Positions 55,424-63,774 are shown, counted from the first letter of the stretch. The stretch is DNA of 64,000 nucleotides from Enterococcus gallinarum NBRC 100675 (GCF_001544275.1 NZ_BCQE01000011.1:1-64000), one strand, 5' to 3'. A program made the numbers and translations. The notes: generated from the sequence alone by a model not told the origin.

Positions 55424-55471
55424 CTATTTGATTTGATCTGGGGAACGTGCCCGTGGGTATTTTCTCATCAT
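55424..55471 (-). CDS. Possible 15-residue leader peptide
   Basis: GGAGG, then ATGATG, reading MMRKYPRARSPDQIK and a TAG. It lies 67 nt before the adhesin start and after the LysM gene terminator, so it is within the adhesin leader. Very short; may have no function. Confidence 0.3.
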   Translation of the reverse strand: MMRKYPRARSPDQIK

Positions 55472-55484
55472 AGTTTCCTCCAAA

Positions 55485-55515
55485 CAAAAAAGATACCAGC
55501 GTTTACTGATATCTT
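55485..55515 (-). terminator. Terminator after the LysM gene
   Basis: AAGATATCAG / CTGGTATCTT (one mismatch) with T6 on the minus strand, 8 nt beyond the LysM stop. Confidence 0.82.
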
Positions 55516-55522
55516 ATCTTTT

Positions 55523-56470
55523 TTATTCTGTCAACTCTCCACTTGCATACCCTTCTTCTAAGAAAGAAACAGTCCATTTTCCAGTCAATTCATAATCTTT
55601 ATTGACTAATTGTTCCGATCCAAAGCTATATCCAAACCATGGACTCTTTTCATTCGCAATTTCCGCATACCCATATTCAGATGCCGCTTCTTCTGAATCA
55701 AACACTTTTCCACTATTTCCCATATTAATAGGCGTCATATCTTTTTCTGATTTTGGTGTTTCAGAAGGTTTCGTTGTTCCGCCTTGGTTTTCACCTGTAC
55801 TTGATTGTGTCGGTGTCGTTGGTTTTTCCGCGGGGTGACTTGGTTGTGTTGGTTGATCCCCTGCTGGCTTACTTGGTTGAGCAGGTGTTTCTGCTTGGTT
55901 AGAAGGGGCTGTTGTCCCAGTTGTCGAGTCAACTGTCCCGTTTTGATTGTTATTCGATCCGGAAACAGAATCGTTTGTCCCAGCTGTTGCACCTGGTGTA
56001 TTCGTTGCCTGATTAGTTTGTGATTGACCAGGAGCTGGTGTTTCTTGCGCTTTTTCTTCTGCTTGTTTTACAGGTGCTTGTTTGCCTACTGGTTTATTCG
56101 CATCATTCTTATCTTGTGGGGTTACCACTGATTGCGCAACCGTTTCTCCCTTATCATTTTTAGCTGTTACAACATTCCCGTCAAAAACTAGCGTATTGCC
56201 TGCGTAGATCAAATCGACATTCGCAATCTTATTCATCTCTGCTAATTTTTGAACGGTAAGATTGGTTGCTTGGCTAATACCACTTAAGGTATCTCCCCAA
56301 ACAATGGTATATTTGTTTCCTTGAGATTTTGCAATATCTGCTTTGATTTGATCCACCGTCCGCGGCGTCCAAATACCATCTGTTTCGGAAGCGTGTGCTT
56401 CTGAACCACCAGTCACAAATACCACACCGGCTGCAGCCCCAACAATCATACTCAATAACATTTTTTTCAT
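55523..56470 (-). CDS. Secreted LysM-domain protein
   Basis: 315 residues. Signal peptide cut near SEAHA, one LysM (residues about 52-98: YTIVWGDTLSGISQATNLTV), a long Gln/Thr/Pro/Asn linker (110-240), and a C-terminal ~65-residue domain (SEEAASEYGYAEIANEKSPW) that ends TGKWTVSFLEEG. LysM holds it to peptidoglycan. No catalytic domain is seen. GGAGGAAAAAATCG precedes the ATG. Confidence 0.82.
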   Translation of the reverse strand: MKKMLLSMIVGAAAGVVFVTGGSEAHASETDGIWTPRTVDQIKADIAKSQGNKYTIVWGDTLSGISQATNLTVQKLAEMNKIANVDLIYAGNTLVFDGNVVTAKNDKGETVAQSVVTPQDKNDANKPVGKQAPVKQAEEKAQETPAPGQSQTNQATNTPGATAGTNDSVSGSNNNQNGTVDSTTGTTAPSNQAETPAQPSKPAGDQPTQPSHPAEKPTTPTQSSTGENQGGTTKPSETPKSEKDMTPINMGNSGKVFDSEEAASEYGYAEIANEKSPWFGYSFGSEQLVNKDYELTGKWTVSFLEEGYASGELTE

Positions 56471-56501
56471 CGATTTTTTCCTCCTTATGTTATAATAAAT
56501 T

Positions 56502-56521
56502 TGTTCGATGAATAACGAACA
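56502..56521. promoter_or_regulatory. Inverted repeat next to the LysM promoter
   Basis: TGTTCG and CGAACA around 8 nt, 32-51 nt before the LysM start and overlapping the -10-like TATTATAAC. The rest of the gap 56522-56710 holds no gene and no further clear signal. Confidence 0.4.
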
Positions 56522-56710
56522 TTCATTTTATTTTCAAAGTAAAAAAATGTTCGCCTCTTTGATTATTTTAATTTATACTTTTTTGCTTTTCAAGCCTTTA
56601 TTTCTCTCATATTTCCATATGATTTTATCTTTTAAGTGATAGATCTTTCGTAATCTGCAAAAAATCACTCCTGTTCATTTTCTTCACAATTAGTTTTTAA
56701 CTTATAGATT

Positions 56711-57190
56711 TTATTTTCTTTTTTCTAATCGTTTCTTTTTTTCGTATGGCCGATCCAATTCGATATAAAAAATATTTTCACTATCTTGTTTTAGTTCAAA
56801 AGTATAACGATACACATCGAAATTCACACAATCAGTTTGTTTCTCCAGTAAAGAAAGCACCCCCCTCAATCCAGCGCTGATTGTTTGTTTTTTCGAATTC
56901 ACTGTCCATGAATAACTATAGTCTGTTGGCTCTTTTATAAACCGAATTGCCAGTATATTTCCTTGTAACATATACTCTGCATAACGACCACAAGTCATTA
57001 CATGTGGAAACATTGCTTTTGACAACGAACAACCTGTCCGATTAAAATGAATCAATTTTTTTGTTTCGTTTGACAATTTTATCGTACGTTTAGTTCGTAA
57101 AGGAATAAACGTCTTAATTCGTGGTTTTTGTTTTTGTAATTTCTTTTCTTCTAATTCTGCTTGATACGCATCAAAATTAAATCTTCCCAT
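56711..57190 (-). CDS. Hypothetical protein
   Basis: 159 residues, basic at both ends, soluble. Central part (SLSKAMFPHVMTCGRYAEYM; GVLSLLEKQTDCVNFDVYRY) alpha/beta. No family recognised. Located in the right part of the ICE, where early or replication-related accessory genes often lie. Confidence 0.6.
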   Translation of the reverse strand: MGRFNFDAYQAELEEKKLQKQKPRIKTFIPLRTKRTIKLSNETKKLIHFNRTGCSLSKAMFPHVMTCGRYAEYMLQGNILAIRFIKEPTDYSYSWTVNSKKQTISAGLRGVLSLLEKQTDCVNFDVYRYTFELKQDSENIFYIELDRPYEKKKRLEKRK

Positions 57191-57237
57191 CTTTTTTCAC
57201 CCCCTATTCTTTCATTTTTTCTTTTTATATCGTTGCC

Positions 57238-57369
57238 TTATTGTACATAGATAAAAGCTATCCCTTGTTTTTGACTCAATGTTCGAATCACCTCTGCAAG
57301 TGTTGTCTATCCTGAAAATTCTGTTTCTACTAAAAAATTGATCCATTCGGCTAACAATACATAACTCAC
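57238..57369 (-). pseudogene. Small gene with an internal amber codon
   Basis: From GTG 57369 the frame reads SYVLLAEWINFLVETEFSG, then TAG (57307-57309), then TTLAEVIRTLSQKQGIAFIYV and TAA. The amphipathic continuation after the stop looks coding, so a 43-residue protein has probably been broken. The start is weak. Confidence 0.4.
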
Positions 57370-57377
57370 TGCTTAAC

Positions 57378-57494
57378 TTACTGGTTGCTTCTTCTTTCCT
57401 CACCTCTTCTTTTTGCGACACCTTCGGTGGATCGATTTAAAGGAATTGCTCCTTTTTTCTGAATGGCTTCGATTTCTGCTTTCGATACCTCCAT
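57378..57494 (-). CDS. Small basic hypothetical protein (38 residues)
   Basis: MEVSKAEIEAIQKKGAIPLN and a strongly basic tail ending RRSNQ. Overlaps the 3' end of the 52-residue membrane protein gene in another frame. Protein-like composition, modest ribosome-binding site. Confidence 0.45.
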   Translation of the reverse strand: MEVSKAEIEAIQKKGAIPLNRSTEGVAKRRGEERRSNQ

Positions 57495-57595
57495 TTGACT
57501 CGTCCTATCAAAAACCGAAACAAATACCCAATACTCCAAATAATCATACAACTAACAAATAATGCTACACCATATACCACTTGACTCATACTCAT
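57437..57595 (-). CDS. Small membrane protein (52 residues)
   Basis: ATG 57595 overlaps the TGA of the upstream gene (ATGA), with GAGGG before it. One membrane helix (VVYGVALFVSCMIIWSIGYL) and a basic tail. Second of at least four tightly packed small genes. Confidence 0.5.
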   Translation of the reverse strand: MSMSQVVYGVALFVSCMIIWSIGYLFRFLIGRVKWRYRKQKSKPFRKKEQFL

Positions 57596-57786
57596 TCCCT
57601 CGGGAGTTCTTCTACTGGTACAGGAATTTTGGCTATTCGCACTTGTTTTCGTTCTTTACGATACAATAAACAAACACTTATTATCCATTGAACCATCCAA
57701 TCTAGAAATGTAAACAAACCCAGGAAAAAGAAACTCACAAATATACCCCCAGCAAATACCAACAACATCATTTCACCAAGTGCCAT
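57592..57786 (-). CDS. Small membrane protein (64 residues)
   Basis: Two hydrophobic helices (7-28 and 29-44) then a basic tail ending VEELPRE. Its start touches the stop of the gene upstream. Function unknown. Confidence 0.6.
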   Translation of the reverse strand: MALGEMMLLVFAGGIFVSFFFLGLFTFLDWMVQWIISVCLLYRKERKQVRIAKIPVPVEELPRE

Positions 57787-57998
57787 TACTCAATGTCCTC
57801 CTTCACTATGACACAACTTTCATCAAAAGTATCAATCATTTGATGAACCTGTTCCATCGGTATATTCAAAGAATGAGATAAATAGATCATATGCATCGCG
57901 CATAAAACAAAAATTGTGTCATCTGATAACCCCTCTGATACAAAGGAGCTTCCCTCATCATTTATTTCCATATGAATATATCCTTTTCCACCTTCCAT
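57786..57998 (-). CDS. Hypothetical acidic protein
   Basis: 70 residues, acidic, helical C-terminal half (IFVLCAMHMIYLSHSLNIPM). AAGGAAGGAA before the ATG. Heads the small-gene cluster 57.2-58.0 kb. Unknown function. Confidence 0.58.
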   Translation of the reverse strand: MEGGKGYIHMEINDEGSSFVSEGLSDDTIFVLCAMHMIYLSHSLNIPMEQVHQMIDTFDESCVIVKEDIE

Positions 57999-58193
57999 TT
58001 GAATTCCTTCCTTTCTGTTATTTCCTTGATAGGTTGAGGGATACGGGTGTTCATTGAGTAGAGTATGTTTTTTTGAAAGTCATTTTTATCGTTGGAGTTT
58101 GTTTATGCCTGTTTTAGTTATTATTTTCACCATTTAGTAAAGAAAGAAAAAAATCAAACACCCGTATCCATCAACCTACCAAAGTTTTCTTCT

Positions 58194-58448
58194 CTATGGA
58201 CAGTACCAATATCTATTTTTAAAGCCTTTTTCTCTTTTCGCTTGTTCCCGTGTTGGAAGATAAAGCGTTGGAATAAAAGGCTCTTCTTCAAAATAAAAAG
58301 GAACTATCGTGTAATGAATTTTCATATGCAAACCATCTAAATAAAGATACCCATTCTTAACATCATGAACTAAATAACAATAACCGGAACTTGGTGAATA
58401 ACCAGTCCGTAATAAGATATCCCCCCTTTTGTATGGGCATTCCTGCAA
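58194..58448 (-). CDS. Hypothetical protein
   Basis: 84 residues from TTG 58448 (GGAAGTGA upstream). Aromatic-rich SH3-like look (GDILLRTGYSPSSGYCYLVH, GYLYLDGLHMKIHYTIVPFY). The 195 nt downstream to the next gene hold no convincing coding sequence. Confidence 0.55.
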   Translation of the reverse strand: MQECPYKRGDILLRTGYSPSSGYCYLVHDVKNGYLYLDGLHMKIHYTIVPFYFEEEPFIPTLYLPTREQAKREKGFKNRYWYCP

Positions 58449-58813
58449 TATCTATTCACTTCCTTTCCTGTATAACAAAAAGCCGTCCGAATGGACAGCT
58501 TGAATTTTTATTATGCGTGTTCTGTTCTAAAATTCAACTGATTCTTCGTTCATTTTGTCCCTCCTAGTTCATCAACTTTCTCAAACTATTCGAGTAAAGC
58601 TCGAATAAACTAGATGATAAACAAAATGATTGAAGTGATCGAAAATATCATGAAACTCAAATTTACTTAGAAACATAAAATAGGAACAGCTTTTTTCTTG
58701 TTCTTATTTTTCAGTGACACTATTGTTTCTTTTTTGAAATCCTTCCTGAAGCAATATTCGAACTTTTGTTAGAAATAATCAAAACTTTATCTTCGACTAT
58801 TTCCTAACAAAAG

Positions 58814-58847
58814 ACAAGCCTAGTTAGGATTCTCTAACTAGGCTTGT
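58814..58847 (-). terminator. Perfect hairpin, probable terminator
   Basis: 14-bp perfect stem ACAAGCCTAGTTAG with a 6-nt loop; the minus strand continues CTTTTGTT. It follows the putative 36-residue gene. Confidence 0.65.
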
Positions 58848-58893
58848 TTCGATACTTGGTTGGACAATTATAAACGACATCATCCAACATGTT

Positions 58894-59004
58894 TTAAAAA
58901 TGAATATTCTTGTCAATCTTATAATTGTCGAACTCATATATAAGAACCAAACTAAGTAAACCAATACAAAGAAAAGAGTTGATCGCTATCAAAACACGTT
59001 TCAT
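58894..59004 (-). CDS. Possible small membrane peptide (36 residues)
   Basis: MKRVLIAINSFLCIGLLSLV followed by 16 mostly charged residues. Single helix with basic start, like type I toxins or small inner-membrane peptides. No clear ribosome-binding site; a strong hairpin follows. Uncertain. Confidence 0.33.
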   Translation of the reverse strand: MKRVLIAINSFLCIGLLSLVLIYEFDNYKIDKNIHF

Positions 59005-59267
59005 TATTAAGTATCATTCTACTTGTTGGAATGTCTGCTTATACTCATAATAACTAAAAATCACTCCAAAGAACGGGCTCAGCTCGTTCTCTTTTTTCGA
59101 AGCAATCAACTCTTTCTTCAACCCCTTTTGCTATAATTAGCATTTTGAAGATGCAAGAAGCGTGGAAACGTCCTAGCACCGAAAAAAAGCCGTTTAAGTA
59201 AAAGGATAAATAGAATATTTTTTATTCTATTCGGTCAATGATCCATCACTTATTGATCACTCAACGA

Positions 59268-59800
59268 ATAAAATAAAAAAAGCCTTTGTTTTCTTTCACA
59301 AAGTCTCGTTTTCTTAACTCTTGTTTATCCGGAGAAATGGACTCTCTTAGTCGGTTGGTGACATTACACTCATAAACTGTTCCTGTGAAAAAGGTCGCAA
59401 GGATTGCGTAACGTCCGATTATATCCTCAGAAAAGATTCCCTATTTCTGTAGAAATAACCTCATCCTCTTGTTGGATTCATTTCCCCTAAAACAAGATTC
59501 TGACCGATCCACCCACCCTAACGTTACTACGCCCCTCATGACTGACGTGTTGACCGTGCAAGCATTCCTCATGAATACCGCTTCTCTACCTGTATCTTAG
59601 GAGTTGCATAAGATAAAATCCTATTCCGTCCGACCACTGACAGATAACGACTCACAACGGACAGTATATGCACTAAACATATACCGGGTGTCGCTGTGCC
59701 CTTTTGATAATGGAGCACTATAGGCCTTTGCATTTTCGCCACCTATAGCTTATCGGGCTAACTCCCGCTAGAATTGTGAAATTTACTTCCTCATACCTAG
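59268..59800 (-). ncRNA. Candidate large structured non-coding RNA
   Basis: About 530 nt, no ORF, higher G+C than its surroundings and rich in local stems on the minus strand: CTATAGG/CCTATAG (59718-59748), GTATATG/CATATAC (59664-59684), TCTTGTT/AACAAGA (59466-59496), TATTTC/GAAATA (59442-59457). It ends in a terminator-like hairpin AGACTTTG/CAAAGGCT (59281-59306) followed by T7 and more T-rich sequence. Size, lack of coding and a mobile-element setting resemble large ornate RNAs such as ROOL or GOLLD, but I cannot confirm any family. Confidence 0.4.
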
Positions 59801-59915
59801 CTCATTTTATTCAATTGTTATTCATAAGTTACATGAATGAGGTGAGTATTCTTTCTTGGACAACGATAATCAACTTTATCAATATGAACGCTAGTTTTCA
59901 AACCAACTTGACGCT

Positions 59916-60269
59916 TCATTTTTCTTCCTTGCGTCGCTCTCTTCGATAACGTTGCTCATATTCGTCTAATTCCCAAAAAGAAAGTTCCAGGAGTCGAGCA
60001 ATGACTTTTCTCGGCTTTCTCGATCGAGCAAGCTGTTTGTACTCCTCATACTTCGTACGATAGATTACTTCCTTTAACTGGATCCAACAAATCGTAATTC
60101 GTAAATAAGCGACTTTTTCTCGTTTCAACTTTCGCTTCATCTTCATTCGAGCAATATCCATTGCCTTCTCTTTTGATTGGTCGAATGTCGTTACTTGAAA
60201 TACATGCATCTTATTTACGCCGTTTTGTTGAACAGCTACCGCTTCGATCAGCCATTGAAATAATTTCAT
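59916..60269 (-). CDS. Hypothetical basic protein at the right end of the element
   Basis: 117 residues, very basic and helical (RMKMKRKLKREKVAYLRITI; YEQRYRRERRKEEK), likely nucleic-acid-binding. Starts 77 bp from the right end and reads inward. GGAGG precedes the ATG. Confidence 0.55.
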   Translation of the reverse strand: MKLFQWLIEAVAVQQNGVNKMHVFQVTTFDQSKEKAMDIARMKMKRKLKREKVAYLRITICWIQLKEVIYRTKYEEYKQLARSRKPRKVIARLLELSFWELDEYEQRYRRERRKEEK

Positions 60270-60321
60270 TGGCTACCTCCATATTAAAAATACTCTATGG
60301 TGCTTTGGTCTTTTACTTACC

Positions 60322-60346
60322 TCTGCACTATAGAGTTTAAACCGCC
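60322..60346 (-). repeat. Right terminal inverted repeat
   Basis: Complement of the left end in 15 of 25 positions; plus-strand text starts TCTGCACTATA and ends AACCGCC, next to GCTT. Confidence 0.8.
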
Positions 60347-60350
60347 GCTT
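60347..60350. repeat. Target-site duplication, right copy
   Basis: GCTT, as at 29704-29707. Removing the element plus one copy gives GTGATGCTTGATCCT, in frame for uxaB. Confidence 0.75.
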
Positions 60351-60854
60351 GATCCTGATTTTACACGCTTCATTGATGAGTTATTCAGTGAGGAACTGAT
60401 TCCCATGCTAGATCTGCCGCAAGAAGAATTGCTCCAGTATGCGGAACAGATCAAAGAACGGTTTAAAAATCCTTATGTTCATCATCAACTGCAGTCGATC
60501 GCCTTGAATAGCGTCTCAAAATTTAAAGCACGTCTCTTGCCGTTGTTGCTCCGTCATCATCAGCAACAGTTACTGCCGCCAAGAATCATTGCGTCATTAG
60601 CCGGACTGATTTACTTGTATTTAACGACCGATTATCAAGACGATGAAGCTGTGCTAGCTCTCTTTGAAAAGGCACGCGCCCTCAAATCTTCTGAACAAGT
60701 CAGTTTTATTTTAAGACAAGAAAAGTTATGGGGAGTGGACTTGTGCGTGTTCAACAAAGAAGTTTCACAAATGGTAGTGCTACTTTCAAACAAGGGTTCT
60801 CGATACCTCGTTGACTCATTAAAAAATGAGCCGACTCAAAAAAAGGCGGAATGA
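60351..60854 (+). pseudogene. uxaB: Tagaturonate reductase gene, 3' part
   Basis: 167 codons plus stop. Starts DPDFTRFIDELFSEELIPML and includes NPYVHHQLQSIALNSVSKFK, the C-terminal helical domain of UxaB. An ORF runs into it from inside the element (60297) but has no ribosome-binding site there. It cannot work alone. The 471-residue sum with 28796-29707 fits the family (E. coli about 483). Confidence 0.93.
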
Positions 60855-60856
60855 TT

Positions 60857-62362
60857 ATGACAGAAATAAAAAACAAGACCGATTTTCTTAAATTGCATCC
60901 AAAAGACAATGTTGCGGTTGCTTTGCATGTAATCACTAAAGAAACACAGCTTACCTTTGAAGGACAATCCTATAGCTTTACAGAGGAGATTCCTCAAGGT
61001 CACAAGATCGCACTTATTGATCTGAATAAAGGGGATTACGTCATCAAATATGGCTACCCTATCGGTCATCTTTTGTCTGATGTAAAAGCCGGACAATGGC
61101 TGCATACCCACAATGTCAAGACCAATCTTTCAGGAACGCTGGCTTATACCTATGAGCCGAACCTACAACCAGTAGTGTATCCAAAAAGCCAATTGACTTT
61201 TAAAGGCTACCGGAGAAAAAATGGCAAAGTAGGCATTCGTAATGATCTTTATGTCGTGCCCACAGTAGGTTGTATCAACGGAATCGCTGAGATCATCGTC
61301 GAAAATTTCAAACAAAGTCATCCCGACTTAGGAACTTTTGACTCGATCACGATTCTCAAACATCCTTATGGGTGTTCGCAATTAGGGCAAGATCACCAAA
61401 ACACCCGGCAAATTTTGATTGATGCTGTGCAACACCCAAATGCTGGTGGTGTGCTTGTTTTTGGACTCGGATGTGAGAACAATACGGTAGCCGAATTTAA
61501 AGAAAAACTCGGTCGTTATGATGGGGATCGTGTCAAATTCTTAGTCGCTCAAGAAAGCCAAGATGAGATTGAGGCTGGTGAAGCATTATTGCAAGAATTA
61601 CTTCAAGCAGCCAAAAATGATCGACGTGAAGATGTCCCTTTGAGTGAGTTAAAAGTTGGCTTAAAATGCGGCGGCTCAGATGGTTTTTCGGGAATAACCG
61701 CCAATCCTCTTTTAGGGGCATTTTCTGATTTCTTGGTTTCTCAAGGCGGCAGCACTGTGTTGACGGAAGTGCCAGAAATGTTTGGAGCCGAGCAAGTACT
61801 GATGTCCCGTGCCAAAGATCAGGCGACTTTTGAAAAGATTCTTCATCTGATCAATGACTTTAAAGATTATTTTCTTTCGTATGGAGAACCTGTTTACGAG
61901 AACCCTTCTCCAGGCAATAAAGCGGGTGGGATCACCACTTTGGAAGACAAGTCTTTAGGCTGCACACAAAAATCGGGCACATCTGCTGTTGTCGATGTCT
62001 TGAAATACGGAGATAAGATCCGCGAAAGCGGGCTGAGTCTTCTTGAAGGACCTGGTAATGACCTAGTGGCTGCTTCCGCTCTCGCTTCTGCTGATTGTCA
62101 GTTAGTCTTATTTACGACAGGACGAGGAACACCCTTCGGCGCGTTTGTCCCTACGATGAAAATTGCAACAAACCAAGAATTATTCGAGAAGAAACCCCAC
62201 TGGATGGATTTCAATGCGGGTCGGTTATTGTATGAACCAATGGAAGACGTTCTCGCTGACTTTATCCAAACAATCGTTGCTGTTGCCAGCGGCATGCACA
62301 CCCGTAATGAAGCAAATAATGTTCGAGAAATCGCCATCTTCAAGAATGGTGTTACTTTATAA
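60857..62362 (+). CDS. uxaA: Altronate dehydratase
   Basis: 501 residues. Dehydrates D-altronate to KDG in the galacturonate pathway. N-terminal SAF domain (about 15-90: AVALHVITKETQL), then the UxaA catalytic part with PTVGCINGIAEIIVENF, HPYGCSQLGQDH, GLGCENN and KCGGSDGFSGITANP (metal-binding Cys/His). Start set at ATG 60857 because AAGGCGG is too close to ATG 60851. It appears intact but sits behind the insertion, so its expression may be lost or altered. Confidence 0.94.
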   Translation: MTEIKNKTDFLKLHPKDNVAVALHVITKETQLTFEGQSYSFTEEIPQGHKIALIDLNKGDYVIKYGYPIGHLLSDVKAGQWLHTHNVKTNLSGTLAYTYEPNLQPVVYPKSQLTFKGYRRKNGKVGIRNDLYVVPTVGCINGIAEIIVENFKQSHPDLGTFDSITILKHPYGCSQLGQDHQNTRQILIDAVQHPNAGGVLVFGLGCENNTVAEFKEKLGRYDGDRVKFLVAQESQDEIEAGEALLQELLQAAKNDRREDVPLSELKVGLKCGGSDGFSGITANPLLGAFSDFLVSQGGSTVLTEVPEMFGAEQVLMSRAKDQATFEKILHLINDFKDYFLSYGEPVYENPSPGNKAGGITTLEDKSLGCTQKSGTSAVVDVLKYGDKIRESGLSLLEGPGNDLVAASALASADCQLVLFTTGRGTPFGAFVPTMKIATNQELFEKKPHWMDFNAGRLLYEPMEDVLADFIQTIVAVASGMHTRNEANNVREIAIFKNGVTL

Positions 62363-62382
62363 ACGAAGAAAAGAGGAAGCCA

Positions 62383-63768
62383 ATGTTTTTAAACGACGAT
62401 TTTTTATTAACGAATAATTTTGCCAAAGACTTGTTTCATCGCTACGCCAAAACTATGCCTATCATTGACTATCACTGCCACTTAGATCCCCAAGAGATTT
62501 ATGACAATCAGCCTTTCCGCACTATCACCGAAGCTTGGCTAGGCGGCGATCACTATAAATGGCGACTGATGCGGGCCTGTGGTGTACCAGAATCTTTGAT
62601 CACTGGACCAGCAACCGATTATGATAAATTTGTTGCTTGGTGTCAAACAGTTCCTAAAATTATCGGCAATCCGCTCTATGTCTGGTCCCATTTAGAATTA
62701 AAACGTTTCTTTGGTGTCGATCTTTTGATCAATGAAGAAAACGCGCCAGAAATCTGGCAAACCGTCAACCAAAAGCTTCAATCGCAGAGCTTTAGAAGAA
62801 GAGAGATCATCGCCACTAGCAATGTGCAAATCATTTGTACCACCGATGATCCGACAGACTCGTTGGCATTTCACCGCAAATTAGCTGACGAAGAAAGCCG
62901 CTTTCGGGTATTACCAACCTTCCGTCCTGATAAAGCCTTAAATATCCAACAAAGTGGGTTTAACGACTATATCGATCAATTAGCAACAGTTGTTGGCCAT
63001 AGGATCGATAGCTATGAAGACTTGTTAACAGCACTTGACTGCCGAATTACTTTTTTTCACCAAATGAATTGTCGTTTATCCGATCACGCATTGGATCACT
63101 TACATTTCCTAGAAAACAGCGTGTCTCCTCAAGCTATCTTTGAAAAAGTGAGAAATCAGGAAGTCATTACAGAATCAGAAGCAGCAGTCTATCGCTCTGC
63201 CCTCTTGCTTCATTTATTTGAACAATATCACAACCATGGCTGGACGATGCAACTGCATCTTCATGCTTATAGAAACTGCAACACGAATATGCTCAATCAA
63301 TTGGGACCTGACACAGGTTATGATGGCATCAACGATCAGCCGATCACTAGCCCACTTCAAGCATTACTGGATGCTGCAGAGAGGAAAGAAGCTCTTCCTC
63401 AAACGATTTTGTATTCATTGAATCCAAATGATTATGACGTGCTGGTGGCACTAATGGGCTGTTATCAAAAAGAAAGTAAAAATAAAATACAATTAGGTTC
63501 TGGCTGGTGGTACAACGATACCCGTGCCGGCATGCGTCAGCAATTGACGAAGTTTGCAGATGGTAGCGTATTAGCAAATTTTGTTGGTATGCTGACTGAT
63601 TCCCGTAGTTTTCTTTCGTATACCAGACATGAATATTTCCGAAGAGTTTTTTGTGAATGGTTGGGAGAACTCATTCTTCGCGGCGAAGCACCAAGTGATA
63701 CCAGACAGTTAAAAGAATTTGTTGAAGGTATCTGTTACCAAAATGCAGCGGATTATTTTGATTTTTAG
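62383..63768 (+). CDS. uxaC: Glucuronate/galacturonate isomerase
   Basis: 461 residues (family about 470). Converts D-galacturonate to D-tagaturonate and D-glucuronate to D-fructuronate. PIIDYHCHLDPQEIYDN carries the metal-binding HxH near residue 30; MQLHLHAYRNCNTNML and GSGWWYNDTRAGMRQQL are typical. 20 nt after uxaA; AAGAGGAAG precedes the ATG. In a uxaB mutant the tagaturonate it makes would have no local sink. Confidence 0.96.
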   Translation: MFLNDDFLLTNNFAKDLFHRYAKTMPIIDYHCHLDPQEIYDNQPFRTITEAWLGGDHYKWRLMRACGVPESLITGPATDYDKFVAWCQTVPKIIGNPLYVWSHLELKRFFGVDLLINEENAPEIWQTVNQKLQSQSFRRREIIATSNVQIICTTDDPTDSLAFHRKLADEESRFRVLPTFRPDKALNIQQSGFNDYIDQLATVVGHRIDSYEDLLTALDCRITFFHQMNCRLSDHALDHLHFLENSVSPQAIFEKVRNQEVITESEAAVYRSALLLHLFEQYHNHGWTMQLHLHAYRNCNTNMLNQLGPDTGYDGINDQPITSPLQALLDAAERKEALPQTILYSLNPNDYDVLVALMGCYQKESKNKIQLGSGWWYNDTRAGMRQQLTKFADGSVLANFVGMLTDSRSFLSYTRHEYFRRVFCEWLGELILRGEAPSDTRQLKEFVEGICYQNAADYFDF

Positions 63769-63774
63769 AGGTGG

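Larger units (their letters stand above)
58449..59915. other. Gene-poor stretch of about 1.5 kb
   Basis: No frame of 60 codons or more in either strand, unusual for this compact element. It holds several hairpins (58480-58499; 58814-58847; 59082-59108), one possible 36-residue membrane peptide gene (58894-59004), an 11-bp inverted pair GACAATTATAA/TTATAATTGTC (about 58863-58930), and a candidate structured RNA (59268-59800). Confidence 0.7.
29708..60346. mobile_element. Integrative conjugative element with an IS30-like DDE transposase, inserted in uxaB
   Basis: 30,639 bp. Edges are set by three agreeing facts: uxaB coding breaks and resumes exactly there, the outer 25 bp form an inverted repeat (15 of 25 identical), and GCTT is duplicated outside. 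It carries a terminal DDE transposase and no tyrosine or serine recombinase that I can find, a Tn916/ICEBs1-like conjugation module (coupling ATPase, HTH-MobT relaxase, oriT, VirB4, TcpC/D/E and wall hydrolase) and cargo (bacteriocin pair, LPXTG adhesins, LysM protein). This recalls staphylococcal ICE6013, also driven by an IS30-like transposase. Most genes read leftward. Confidence 0.92.

Noticed and set aside
55197-55487. A 96-residue frame upstream of the adhesin gene
   Set aside because: It runs antiparallel in frame to nothing conserved and mostly shadows the adhesin signal-peptide region. Only the first 15-codon leader frame in another phase was kept, at low confidence.
59530-59800. Group II intron as explanation of the gene-poor stretch
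   Set aside because: No intron-encoded reverse transcriptase and no clear domain V hairpin with the usual boundary sequences; it stays a weak alternative for the structured RNA.
29708-60346. Tetracycline, macrolide or other resistance cargo, as is common in Tn916 relatives
   Set aside because: No ribosome-protection protein, methylase or efflux gene is visible among the coding regions of the element.
60297-60350. New start for the 3' uxaB fragment inside the element
   Set aside because: The added 18 residues are translated terminal repeat, with no ribosome-binding site; a lone C-terminal domain would not be an enzyme.
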